From Planctomycetaceae bacterium (GTDB lineage: Bacteria > Planctomycetota > Planctomycetia > Pirellulales > Pirellulaceae): a DNA stretch of 37,423 bases. Positions 24,293 to 32,777 of the stretch are shown piece after piece. The DNA is taken from contig WFWZ01000223.1 in the NCBI GenBank assembly GCA_015490875.1, forward strand, positions 1 to 37,423, read 5' to 3'. A program made the translations under genes and the position numbers. The notes below the pieces were generated by a model. The model worked only from the letters and a program-made list of their open reading frames with translations, did no database searches and had not been told where the DNA came from. Each line of letters starts with the position of its first letter. Position 1 is the stretch's first letter.

Positions 24293-24763
24293 CTATTTCG
24301 CATGGTTTGGAATGCAAAAGTAGCTGCCTTTGTGCCGAAGCCCGGATAATGCCATTTTCTTTCTCTGAAGGGCGGTGGGTGAGAGTGTTGTCTTGCCGGA
24401 CGAGACCCAGATATAGGCGGCTTTCAGCCTACAAAGACTTGGGGCGCATTGTTGCAACCATGTCTTAAGCCAACTTAACTTTTGCAGGACGACCTGGATC
24501 TCTCCGCTATTTGCAGGGTGAATCTCAATCCAGTACACGATCTCGTCGTCCAGATTGACCGGTCGATAGCCGACAGCGTAATCCCACCGTGGCTTATCTG
24601 GGAATCGCCTTCGCAAAGCGGAATCGAGATTCACGCTGCCCGAGATGCGGCACGTATCTTCGGCGGCAATACGCCGGCGATCTCGTGTGCGCAGAGCTTG
24701 GAGCCCTTTTTCGTATGCTGCGTCGATGTCCGACGTCTCTTCTACAGCCTGCCGAAACGTCAC
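24293..24763 (-). CDS. Small protein coupled to an ATPase; possible PD-(D/E)XK-like nuclease
   Basis: The 156-residue product starts at a GTG (24763) that overlaps the stop of the ATPase gene as GTGA, so translation is probably coupled. No family is firmly recognised. The central block reads SGSVNLDSALRRRFPDKP, then RWDYAVGY, then VYWIEIHPA, then VVLQKLSWLKTWL. Its D61, E80 and K95 or K100 sit roughly as the acidic and lysine residues of PD-(D/E)XK nucleases do, followed by a helix. This fold assignment is inference from spacing alone. The conserved-looking Trp-Asp-Tyr and Glu-Ile-His-Pro segments argue for a real enzyme-like core. It ends convergent to the kinase gene, 195 bases away. Nothing in it resembles a TOPRIM domain or a membrane effector. 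Confidence 0.75.
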   Translation of the reverse strand: MTFRQAVEETSDIDAAYEKGLQALRTRDRRRIAAEDTCRISGSVNLDSALRRRFPDKPRWDYAVGYRPVNLDDEIVYWIEIHPANSGEIQVVLQKLSWLKTWLQQCAPSLCRLKAAYIWVSSGKTTLSPTALQRKKMALSGLRHKGSYFCIPNHAK

Positions 24764-25914
24764 TTGCTGCGCCTCCTTGCTGCATTGGCGACGGCTGCAG
24801 CGACTGCGTCGTTGGCTCGGCCGCTGAATTCAGCTAGTCCACCCCAGCCGCTCTGACCTAATTCTTCGGCGTCTACGTCAAGCTTGGTAATATCGCGGCT
24901 TGTACCCGTGGTGCGGTCAAAGTAGTGGATCGCGACCTTCTTTTTCATGACATCGTCTGCAAGTGCCTTCATGGGTTGCGTTTTAGGAGCTTCGAATATG
25001 TCAAGCAACAATGACGGGTCGGCGCGACTTTGCCTCAAGTGCTGCAGCGCCCAAACCGCCTCGAGAACTTGAGGTGAATGCGTCGACAGGCAGACACGAT
25101 AATCTCGCCCGAGCAATTCAAAGATCATCATCAACAGCGCGTTGATCGCCCGTGGATGGAGGCCCATTTCCAATTCCTCGATGACCACCCATTCAATCGA
25201 GCCCCGGCGAGACACTCGAGACGGCGGCATGAGCCAATACAGTCCCATCAACAAGGGGATGAACTCGCGCTGGCCTGCAGACCAGACCATGTAAGGCAGG
25301 CGGTTACCTTCTGCATCCAGCACGAGTCGCTTTTGGACGCGGGACTTGTCCACATGCAGTTGAAACCCAGAGAAGATAGTGCGGTCGAGCATGTCGCGAA
25401 AACCTTTCTTCAGCCGATTTGACTGCGGAAAGAGTCGCTCCTTGGCATGGAACTCTCGCTCAAGCAGCATGCGCAGTCGTTCGCTGAACTCCCGAACCGC
25501 AAATGGGTCTCCTGGCGAGTAGTCCGTGAAGGGGCGCGGCCAGCCGTCGCGGAGTGTCAACACGCGCTGAGCGGGAATCAGAAAGAGCGATTCACTCGTG
25601 TCGCGTCGCTTGCGTTTGATGATCCCTTCGACATTCACCGGTTTGTTCTTCCAGGTGACGGCACTTTGTCCCTTCCGCCAAAGCGAGCGCATACCTTCGC
25701 CGAAGTAGATATCGAAGAACCGCGGTAGTTGTCCGGACCAATCCAGGCCGTAGCGATTCAGCTCATCCTGTACGTGTCCGGCATCGACCATCAGCTTCAG
25801 GAACTGGAGTGCGATGCTCTTGCCAGTTGCCTGGGGTCCCACAAAGACGGTCAGGTCACGAAAGGTCAAGGACGCCCGTTTGATCTGACCGATGTTTTCA
25901 AGTTGAAGCTTCAT
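24760..25914 (-). CDS. AAA/ABC-type ATPase of the SMC/OLD-like (AAA_15/AAA_21) kind
   Basis: The 384-residue protein opens with MKLQLENIGQIKRASLTF, the usual start of RecF/OLD-like ATPases, and has Walker A GPQATGKS (residues 26-33). A signature-like SAGQREFIPLL lies near 211-221, Walker B with paired acids (VVIEELEMGLHP) near 243-254 and a switch histidine in STHSPQVLE near 274-282. The region between Walker A and the signature is too short for a long SMC coiled coil, and there is no TOPRIM nuclease domain. The C-terminus (about 340-384) is Ala/Gly-rich and may contact the partner. It is the first gene of a two-gene unit, its TGA overlapping the next gene's GTG. ATPases of this sort next to a small nuclease-like protein are common in phage-defence loci, so that role is plausible but unproven. 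Confidence 0.9.
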   Translation of the reverse strand: MKLQLENIGQIKRASLTFRDLTVFVGPQATGKSIALQFLKLMVDAGHVQDELNRYGLDWSGQLPRFFDIYFGEGMRSLWRKGQSAVTWKNKPVNVEGIIKRKRRDTSESLFLIPAQRVLTLRDGWPRPFTDYSPGDPFAVREFSERLRMLLEREFHAKERLFPQSNRLKKGFRDMLDRTIFSGFQLHVDKSRVQKRLVLDAEGNRLPYMVWSAGQREFIPLLMGLYWLMPPSRVSRRGSIEWVVIEELEMGLHPRAINALLMMIFELLGRDYRVCLSTHSPQVLEAVWALQHLRQSRADPSLLLDIFEAPKTQPMKALADDVMKKKVAIHYFDRTTGTSRDITKLDVDAEELGQSGWGGLAEFSGRANDAVAAAVANAARRRSK

Positions 25915-26144
25915 GATTCACGTCCGGCACGATTGTTTGATGGTTGTCGACGATTGCTCATGACTCTGTCTCCCGTATCGGGAGTCGGCGAATTCTGCGA
26001 TTGCCTGGCTCGGGAGGCGAAGCGGCAAGAAAAGTCTCTTGCGCCATTTGTCGAGGAAACAGAAGCATCGGGAGAGCCGCGACTTTGATGCAATGCCAGT
26101 TCCCTCTTGGCGACTTACAGATTGCCTAAAGTGGAATGCGAAAG

Positions 26145-27581
26145 TCACTGGTTGCCACTTCGTTGCCGGAGTGCCTCTTGGCGTTCCTTGAGTGGCTCGG
26201 TCACGCCCTTATCCGCTAGCCAGTTCACAAGGGCGTTTGCGCTTTTCGGAGTCAGCAGTCCGTCTCCGGGCCACCCATAAAGCCAGCGAACGCTTCGGCC
26301 ATGGTGAAAACCGACCATGGCAACAAGCCGTTTTCCTTCGTAGAATTCGAAGGTTGGACTGCCACAGCACATGCAGTGGAAGCCACTTCGCGACTCGTCG
26401 ATCTCGATTTTCGCAATGAAGTCGCGGACCGCCGTCCCCTGGATTTCCAATAGCGTCTTTTCCTGATCGATGCGGCGATGGCACGTGCCACCACTTCGAA
26501 CGCGAATGCGATCGACCTTCGCGACGGAATCCCGAAAGGCCTCGGTCCAGCGGTGCAGCACCTTGCAGTTGGGGTGCGAAGCGGCAAACGCATTCACTTC
26601 CTCGTCCGAGACCGGCGTGGAAAACAGGCTTAGCGTGCGTAGCGACGGAAGCGGCCCGGTGGGGAGTTTCGACACGTTAGAGCTATTGGCCGACAGCCAA
26701 ACCAGAGAACGCAAGGCTCCCGCAGGCGACAAATCTCGAACGTCGGTTCTGTCCAAGTTCAGCCACCGCAGTCGCACCAACTCGCGGGCGAAACGCACAT
26801 CGGAAACGCCTTTGCTCCAGCGGAGGTCCAGCGACCGAAGTTGCTTCAAGGACGCCAGCGATTCGATACCGGTCAGCCGCCGACAATGGATTTCCAGCAA
26901 GCGAAGATCTTTCTGTGGCGCCAGCAAATCCAAATCAAGTTGCTCGACTGTCCTGAGATCGAGCCACAACCCGCGCAGCGAGGAGAATTCCTTCAACGCG
27001 CTCAGATCGGTGATTCCATCATTCGAATATTCGGAAATGTTCAAATACTGAACCCGCTTCGGAATCGCCGGAAGCGCCTTTGGCGTGCCGACTGCGGTGG
27101 AAGCGGTAATCGTAATGCAGACGCGGGATAGATCGAGCTGCATCAGCTGCTCTTCGATACCATCGGGCCAATATCGTATGCAGACACCCCACAGTCCTCG
27201 AATCTCTTCGGGCGAGAGTTTGGACAGCGGGTTGATCGGCCGGCTAGGATCTCCATACGTTCGATCAATGGTCACGCCGACGACACGCTCGCTTCCATCC
27301 GGTAATCTGAGCAACAGTCGGCCGTCCTCTCGAGGTGTCGAAATCAGCTCGCATCGGCGAATCGTTCCAAGTCGAAGCCGCACGCGGCGGACGTCAATGA
27401 AATCCCCTTCCCTCGGAAGGCCGCCGCGCGCCGACAGCGAGAAAGATCGAGGAACGAAACGTTCGCCATCGAGAGTAAACGAGTATTCGTCGACACGATC
27501 CGGTGGAGAGTCGGCGGCGTGACTGGCCGACGAGAAACCAACGGCCATCGCAAGACAGATGATGCGCAGAAGAGCTCTCAT
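26145..27581 (-). CDS. Secreted leucine-rich-repeat protein
   Basis: The 478-residue product begins with a clear signal peptide (MRALLRIICLAMAVGFSS, then ASHA|ADS). Residues about 30-120 form a beta-rich N-terminal domain (DEYSFTLDGERFVPRSF, LRLPDGSERVVGV). Residues about 175-345 are leucine-rich repeats such as ITDLSALKEFSSLRGLWL, SLKQLRSLDLRWSKGV and RLRWLNLDRTDVRDLSP. The C-terminal about 120 residues hold a compact domain with GFHCMCCGSPTFEFYEG and MVGFHHGRSVRWLYG. Its Cys and His cluster could bind metal or form disulfides. The protein is probably periplasmic or extracellular and may bind another protein or polymer. It stands alone: the ATPase gene is 230 bases downstream and the next gene upstream is divergent. 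No specific function is recognised. Confidence 0.85.
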   Translation of the reverse strand: MRALLRIICLAMAVGFSSASHAADSPPDRVDEYSFTLDGERFVPRSFSLSARGGLPREGDFIDVRRVRLRLGTIRRCELISTPREDGRLLLRLPDGSERVVGVTIDRTYGDPSRPINPLSKLSPEEIRGLWGVCIRYWPDGIEEQLMQLDLSRVCITITASTAVGTPKALPAIPKRVQYLNISEYSNDGITDLSALKEFSSLRGLWLDLRTVEQLDLDLLAPQKDLRLLEIHCRRLTGIESLASLKQLRSLDLRWSKGVSDVRFARELVRLRWLNLDRTDVRDLSPAGALRSLVWLSANSSNVSKLPTGPLPSLRTLSLFSTPVSDEEVNAFAASHPNCKVLHRWTEAFRDSVAKVDRIRVRSGGTCHRRIDQEKTLLEIQGTAVRDFIAKIEIDESRSGFHCMCCGSPTFEFYEGKRLVAMVGFHHGRSVRWLYGWPGDGLLTPKSANALVNWLADKGVTEPLKERQEALRQRSGNQ

Positions 27582-27828
27582 GCCGCTATCTCCTCTTTCG
27601 AGTCACTGTCGGACAAGGCGACCCCGAATCCATTTATACTCGTGATTGCGCCGCAATGCTACGCCAGGGGGCCCCGCTGAAATCTCATGCCGCGCAGCCT
27701 TGGGAATACTTGTCGAAAAGGAACAGATGCAAGAGAATCAAATATGGCCAGCTAGGGGCTCGGTGACGGACGAAGTGCGGCCGACCCGCAGACTTGATCC
27801 GTCGTGTGGTCGTTGATGGAGACTTGTC

Positions 27829-29766
27829 ATGAGCATGATGAGCTACTGTGTGTTGGATGCGAACCGGGCCGTGCATTCGTGTCGTCACGGTTCGTTCATC
27901 GATCAGTTGATTCCCGCACTTTGCGATGATCCCGAAACGATTGACGAGCTCGCCTACGCCATGCGGCGCTTCCGATGCGATGAAGACGAAGAACCGCTCG
28001 TCGACTGGAAGGATGGAGTGCTCGACGAGCCTTATGATGCAGGACTTTGCCTGATCGATTTGCCCGGCCGGTTGGTGGTGTTCGAATCGACCTACTCCCA
28101 CTTCGAACGCGCAGGCCAAGTCGTTCTCAAACCGAACGATGGGAACAAGCACGAAGATCCACTCTGGATCAGCTACCATCTTTCGCATGAGTGGCGGGTG
28201 ATCAGTCCGCTGGAATCATGGGAGTCGTGGTCCAGAGAACTTCGAGCTCAGCGGTTCTCCAAGCCGCCGTTTGATGCGCGTCCCGTGCTGTACGGCCAGG
28301 TGGCTGAGTTCATCGTGAATGAATGCTGGGCGGCTCGAGGTGGAACCGTCGATGCGGCCGGCCATTGGACACCGCCAGCAAACTGGCATTGGCGGCAATT
28401 GCCCGCTCGTGCCGACCGTGCTCCTGCCGTCAAAGTCGATGACGCCGTGGCCGAAATCCACGCCCGCTGGCTGATGACCGTTCGACCCGACTTGCAGGAT
28501 CAGTCGCCTCGACAAGTCTTGCTTGGTCAGCACGAGCATCTGACATGGCAGTTGCAAGACCGCGAGTTCCAATGGTCGACGTTTCGCCGGCGGCCGCAAG
28601 CGTTGCCGCGACAGTCATTCGCCTACCGCCACGCCGGTTTCGGAACGCACGAAATCGTGCTCTACTACCACCTGCTGCGACACTTGATCCATGCCTGCTG
28701 GAAAATGGTGGTGCATCCTCGGTCGGATCGATCCATGCCGTCTCGTGAGCAAACGATCGAGCGTCTGTCAGCACTCACCCAAGAGTGGCTGCACAGGCCG
28801 GACCACGAGCGCCTCTTTGGCAAGACGCCTGCCTGGGTGATCGAGTGCGAACGATTGCGACTCCCGTTCGTCCTCGGCGCCAAAGACTCGGTGCTCGACG
28901 ACGACTGCCCGGATTGCCAACCGCTATCCGACTTCGGGCCGATGTTTTGGCATTTGGACGACACAGACATGGATGAGGACTTCCCTTTTGCTCTTGCTCT
29001 ACAGAGTTCTGACCACACACCACCTGACACACGTGATGATGGTGGTACAGTGGATGATGGTAACCTTCCCTGGAATGAGCAGCAGTGGGAGCAATGCCTG
29101 AAACGGTCGGATGCGCGCGCCGCGAAGCTCGGCGAACTGTTGGAAACGTTGCAGGACCATCCCAACCGCGATCAACTGATTGCACGTGAAATGGGTTGGG
29201 ACCTGTATCATGAACCAGACCGATCCACACAGGAATGGCGCGGACAAGTCCATCCCGAGTTTGAGCACAATACTTCGTTCGAAGATGAGTGCGAATACGA
29301 GGAGGATGGCGAGCCGGGAGGCGGATGGTTGGTGGATGACGAAGCCGAAGACGAGTTCGATCGAGCCCGCGAGAGTCTGGAAGCCATTCCTGCCTATCGT
29401 GAAGGAAGGCAATGGGGGCTGGAGGTTTATGGGCGACTACGCCCGCTTGTTGAACGGGCCGAAGAATCGGAAGTGGATCCCGAGAGTCCCGTGCATCGTG
29501 CCGTCGCGGCAAGTCAGCAGGCGCCGGCGAAAATAGCGGGCGGGCATGCAATGGGTTACCACGACGAAGTGATCTGCGGGAATATCGTTTGTTGCAAGCG
29601 AGCGTTGCAAGAGGTCGACGACGCGCTGGATGGGCTTCAAGAAATCCGCGAGCTACAACTGTTAGATCCTAGTGACATAGAGGCGCTGCTTGAGCAAGGT
29701 CGGCGAGTGCGCCAGTTGTTGGTCGAGCATATCGATGCGTTACGAGCTCGCGTCTGGTGGAGCTGA
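27829..29766 (+). CDS. Hypothetical cytoplasmic protein (645 residues), unrecognised family
   Basis: I do not recognise this protein. The ATG at 27829 follows GGAGA at good spacing (bases about 27814-27818), so the start is sound. No signal peptide or membrane helix is seen. Features include an acidic N-terminal part (RCDEDEEPLVDWKDG), a Trp-rich middle (SHEWRVISPLESWESW), a helical H-rich stretch (LYYHLLRHLIHACWKMVV) near residue 290, a C-x2-C pair (DDDCPDCQPL) near 365, a very acidic low-complexity region near 385-520, and a helical C-terminus (ALQEVDDALDGLQEIREL) ending in VWWS. Base use between about 29010 and 29060 is less GC-rich than the flanks. Its neighbours give no functional hint. 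Confidence 0.8.
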   Translation: MSMMSYCVLDANRAVHSCRHGSFIDQLIPALCDDPETIDELAYAMRRFRCDEDEEPLVDWKDGVLDEPYDAGLCLIDLPGRLVVFESTYSHFERAGQVVLKPNDGNKHEDPLWISYHLSHEWRVISPLESWESWSRELRAQRFSKPPFDARPVLYGQVAEFIVNECWAARGGTVDAAGHWTPPANWHWRQLPARADRAPAVKVDDAVAEIHARWLMTVRPDLQDQSPRQVLLGQHEHLTWQLQDREFQWSTFRRRPQALPRQSFAYRHAGFGTHEIVLYYHLLRHLIHACWKMVVHPRSDRSMPSREQTIERLSALTQEWLHRPDHERLFGKTPAWVIECERLRLPFVLGAKDSVLDDDCPDCQPLSDFGPMFWHLDDTDMDEDFPFALALQSSDHTPPDTRDDGGTVDDGNLPWNEQQWEQCLKRSDARAAKLGELLETLQDHPNRDQLIAREMGWDLYHEPDRSTQEWRGQVHPEFEHNTSFEDECEYEEDGEPGGGWLVDDEAEDEFDRARESLEAIPAYREGRQWGLEVYGRLRPLVERAEESEVDPESPVHRAVAASQQAPAKIAGGHAMGYHDEVICGNIVCCKRALQEVDDALDGLQEIRELQLLDPSDIEALLEQGRRVRQLLVEHIDALRARVWWS

Positions 29767-29823
29767 CCGTTGCGAATGGCAGCCGTTTCTGCAGGAAGCC
29801 GGTATTCGTTTGCAACGGAGTTC

Positions 29824-32212
29824 CTACGGCGAATTCTTGTTCGTGTCATCTGCCGCAGGCTTGACCAAGTCCCGAAACTGCGGCAAGTCGTGCAGCGCGG
29901 CAAGGTCAGGATCGGTGCGCACCTGAGTCACATCGTTGTAGCCCGCCGCGAAGGCTTCCTTCAGGCAAACCAAGGAGCGGTCGATGTACTGCTGTCGAAG
30001 CTTCTTCTGCTGCTCGCTCAGCGATTCGCCTTTCTTCGGCACGACTGCGGCGGCACAGCGCCCATAGGCACAGGCGGCGCTGTAGAGCTGGTCGGGCTTG
30101 TTCTCGGTCGACGCCTGAGCGACGTACTGTCCGTTGGCGATCATGCGGTCGAGCACGGCGATGCCCCGACGGTACTGTTCCACGGCTTGCTCAAACTCGA
30201 GCATCTTTTGCTGGTACTCACCGAGTTTGTAGTGGGACGCCATCAGGTTGCGTTGCGCCTGGGCATCGCGCGGCCGGGCGGCCGCCAGCTTCTCGCGGAT
30301 GTCGAGTGCTCGCTGGTAGTAGTCAAGCGCCTCGGAGGCTTGACCGGCCTGCAGGCTCAGATCCCCCAGCCGCTCGCAGGCGACCGACAAGTCTGTCTGT
30401 GCCCGGCCGTCGGTCGGATCGGCCGCGGCCAGCTTCTTGTCGATGGCAAGCGCCTGTCGATAGTAACTCCGCGCTTCGGATGCCCGTTCCATCATTTGGC
30501 TGACCAAGCCCAGATAGCCGTAGGCAGTCGCCAAATCGCGCTGCGTCCGGGCATCGCTGGGGTCGACGGCTGCCAGCTTTTCGAGCACCTCACTCATGCG
30601 GCGGTACAAGTCGAGTGCCTCGGGCAATCGACCCATCTTGCGGCTCACGTCACCCAAGTGCGAGTAAGCAACGGACAGTTCCCGCTGGGCGACCGCGTCG
30701 TCTGGATCATTCTCGGCCAAACGTTTCTTGATCTCGAGCATGGCGGCAAACGACGTTCGAGCAACCGCCAGTTTTCCCATTTCTTCGGAAGTCATGCCGA
30801 CTCGTTCGTGCGCCGTCGCCAGATCGCGCTGCGCCAGCAAGTCGTTGGGGGACGCTTTCGCCAACTGGAGAGCCGTTTCCAGATTCTGGCGGTAGTAGTC
30901 GAGGCTTTCAGTCATCTTCCCAGCACGCCGGCTTAGATCGCCCAGCCTCTGGAACGCAGCAGAGAGGTCGCGCTGTGTTCGCGTATTGTCGGGATCGGCC
31001 TGGGCCAACTTGCGAGCGATGGCGAGGTTCTGACGGTAGAAGTCGAGGGCTGCGTCGAGCTGATCCATCTGGAGGCTCACGTCGCCAAGCTTTTCGCAGG
31101 ACGCCGCCAGATCGCGTTGCGCAGCGGCGCTGGCCGGATGCTCGGCCGCCAGCTTCTTGCGAATGTCGAGGGACTGGCGATAGAAGTCGAGGCTTTCCGT
31201 CAGTTTCCCCGTGCGCAGACTCACGTCGCCCAGATGTTCGAGTGACGAAGCCAGATGGCGCTGCGTCAGCGTGTCAGACGGATCATCGGCTGCCAGCCCT
31301 TGGTGAACATGGGCGGACTGGCGGTAAAGTCTGAGTGCGTCGGTCACCTGTCCCATCTGGAGTCGGACGTCGGCCAACTTCCGGTACGAGATGGCCAGGT
31401 CGCGCTGCGCCTGCACGTCGTCCGGACGGGCTGACGCCAGCGTCTTGGCGATTTGATGAGCCTGCTCGTAGACGTTGCACGCCGCCTGTACCGGGCCCGA
31501 ACGGAGATCGCCGTTGCCTTTGGGATTCTCGTTATCCTCGCTCGTACCGACGCGCAAGAAAACGTCGCCTAGTTCGGTCATCGCCACCAGCGTCTGACGA
31601 TCGGCCGTGCCACCGTCGGCGAACTGTCGGGCGATCTGCCGAAGGCGTTCGAGTGCCGTGTTGAGCAGCTTCCGTCGCACCGGCCCGGCACCGGCCACGT
31701 TCTCCAGTCCGCTCTGGATGTCGAAGATGACCGTGCCGAGTGTGTCGAGCGCCAGCGACGTTTGCGCTCGCGCGGTTTCGGCAGCGGCTTCGACATGAAA
31801 CCTCTGGATCTCCTGATCGCTGGCAAACTCGCCGGCTAGAATCACCTTCAGCGCGACGATGCGTCCCAGTTTTCTTGTGACTCGCTTTATAAACGACCCC
31901 CATCCCGCCGCGGGCGATTTCCTCAAGCAACTCGTAATCGCCGAATTCGCGCTTCGGCGAGGCTTCTTCCGTGACGCTGGGCCGGCCTCCCTCTGCCGCG
32001 CGTTCGGACCTGGGTGCATCGACAATTCGAGTTTGATCGGACGTCTGGTCGTTGGAGTTTTTGGGGGAAACGTCGACCGTCTGATTTGCGTCTTCTTGCT
32101 GCGGCACCCCGGTCGTCGATGAGTCGCCAGGGGATTCGGGTCGTTTGTCGCTGGGCGGCAAATCCACCGTTTTTTCGTTTCGTGGGTCGGATTCGTTATC
32201 CCGATTCGGCAT
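29824..32212 (-). pseudogene. Decayed Ser/Thr protein kinase-TPR gene (frameshift plus missing kinase core)
   Basis: The natural start is the ATG at 32212, behind GGGAG. This frame gives an acidic, Pro/Ser-rich N-terminus and then a kinase N-lobe (FGDYELLEEIARGGMGVVYK). The frame breaks at the four-T run 31870-31873 (AAAA on the coding strand). One extra A there turns HKKLGRIVALK into a shifted reading. The other frame then continues with GRIVALKVILAGEFASDQE and RFHVEAAAETA, the glycine loop and VALK lysine region. The sequence next jumps to RAQTSLALDTLGTVIFDIQ, a region normally found after the membrane helix. HRD, DFG, the C-lobe and the helix are absent. Nine 48-residue TPR units follow, and the end (RTDPDLAALHDLPQFRDLV) is typical of this kinase family. 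The deletion would remove kinase activity even if the frameshift were a sequencing error. The 3' part could still be made from an internal start. Confidence 0.85.
30120..31425 (-). repeat. Nine exact-length 48-residue TPR units
   Basis: Units begin with [AT]Q[RT].L at a strict 48-residue (144-base) period: AQRDLAISY, TQRHLASSL, AQRDLAASC, TQRDLSAAF, AQRDLATAH, AQRELSVAY, TQRDLATAY, AQTDLSVAC, AQRNLMASH. Each has LG(D), then ALD.YR, then a helix ending in a LA..DP.D turn. The period is longer than the 34 residues of a classic TPR, because each unit adds a third helical stretch. Confidence 0.88.
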
Positions 32213-32411
32213 CGCGCCAGCTCCCAACTGCCCACGAGGAGGAACCCACCATTGGAAAGGGTTTTCAGTATACACCTCTGGCCTTTCTCACGTGGGAACG
32301 AGCCAAGGCATGGATCCTTGACCGGCGGGCCGGACCAGCTACAATTTCGGTAATTCGCGAAATACAGAAATTGGTGGGAGGCCGTTGGGGTAAAGGAGGA
32401 AGGCGGCGGTT

Positions 32412-32777
32412 GTGGGATTGTCGCAGGTGTTTCAGGCGTTGGCCGATCCGACGCGGCGCGAGATCTTGCGTTTGTTGCGGGAGGGCGATCGGACGGCGGG
32501 GGAGTTGGCGGCTCATTTCCCGCTGGCGCTCTCGACGATGTCGGGGCATTTCCGTGTTCTTCAGACCGCTGGATTGATTGTGTCGGAGCGGGTGGGCAAC
32601 CGCATTGTTTACAGTCTCAACCTCTCGGCGCTCGAGGAGGCTCTTCAGTTGGTGATGGGCCTGGTCGGGGTCGGCGAAGCGCGTCCTGGATCGGACGAGG
32701 CCGGCGGGGCGGGGGAAGCCGATCCCTCTTCCGGATCGTCGTCTGAGGGGGAGACATCGGGTGGGAGGCGTTCGTGA
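32412..32777 (+). CDS. sdpR: ArsR-family winged-helix repressor, SdpR-like
   Basis: The 121-residue product begins at a GTG (32412) preceded by AAGGAGGA (32393-32400), a strong ribosome-binding site. The N-terminal 85 residues are an ArsR-type winged helix (VFQALADPTRREILRLL, GDRTAGELAAHFPLALST, MSGHFRVLQTAGLIVSE, RVGNRIVYSLN). It has no cysteine metal site of the ArsR/SmtB type, as expected for SdpR-like autorepressors. The C-terminal about 35 residues are a Gly/Ser/Glu-rich tail. The stop overlaps the sdpI start by one base (TGATG), so the genes are coupled. In Bacillus the SdpR-SdpI pair senses the SdpC toxin and gives immunity. Here it probably represses its own operon, with an unknown inducer. 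Confidence 0.88.
   Translation: MGLSQVFQALADPTRREILRLLREGDRTAGELAAHFPLALSTMSGHFRVLQTAGLIVSERVGNRIVYSLNLSALEEALQLVMGLVGVGEARPGSDEAGGAGEADPSSGSSSEGETSGGRRS

Noticed and set aside
25729-26088. 119-codon plus-strand frame after the ATPase gene
   Set aside because: More than half is antisense to the ATPase N-terminus, and no motif or ribosome-binding site supports it.
27660-27680. GGGGGCCCC palindrome as a terminator
   Set aside because: The self-complementary stretch has no loop and no following T run, and no gene ends there.
31532-32275. 247-residue kinase-like protein as a separate complete gene
   Set aside because: Only its first half is kinase-like. After the frameshift at 31870-31873 it becomes Arg-rich out-of-frame sequence, while the real continuation is in another frame.
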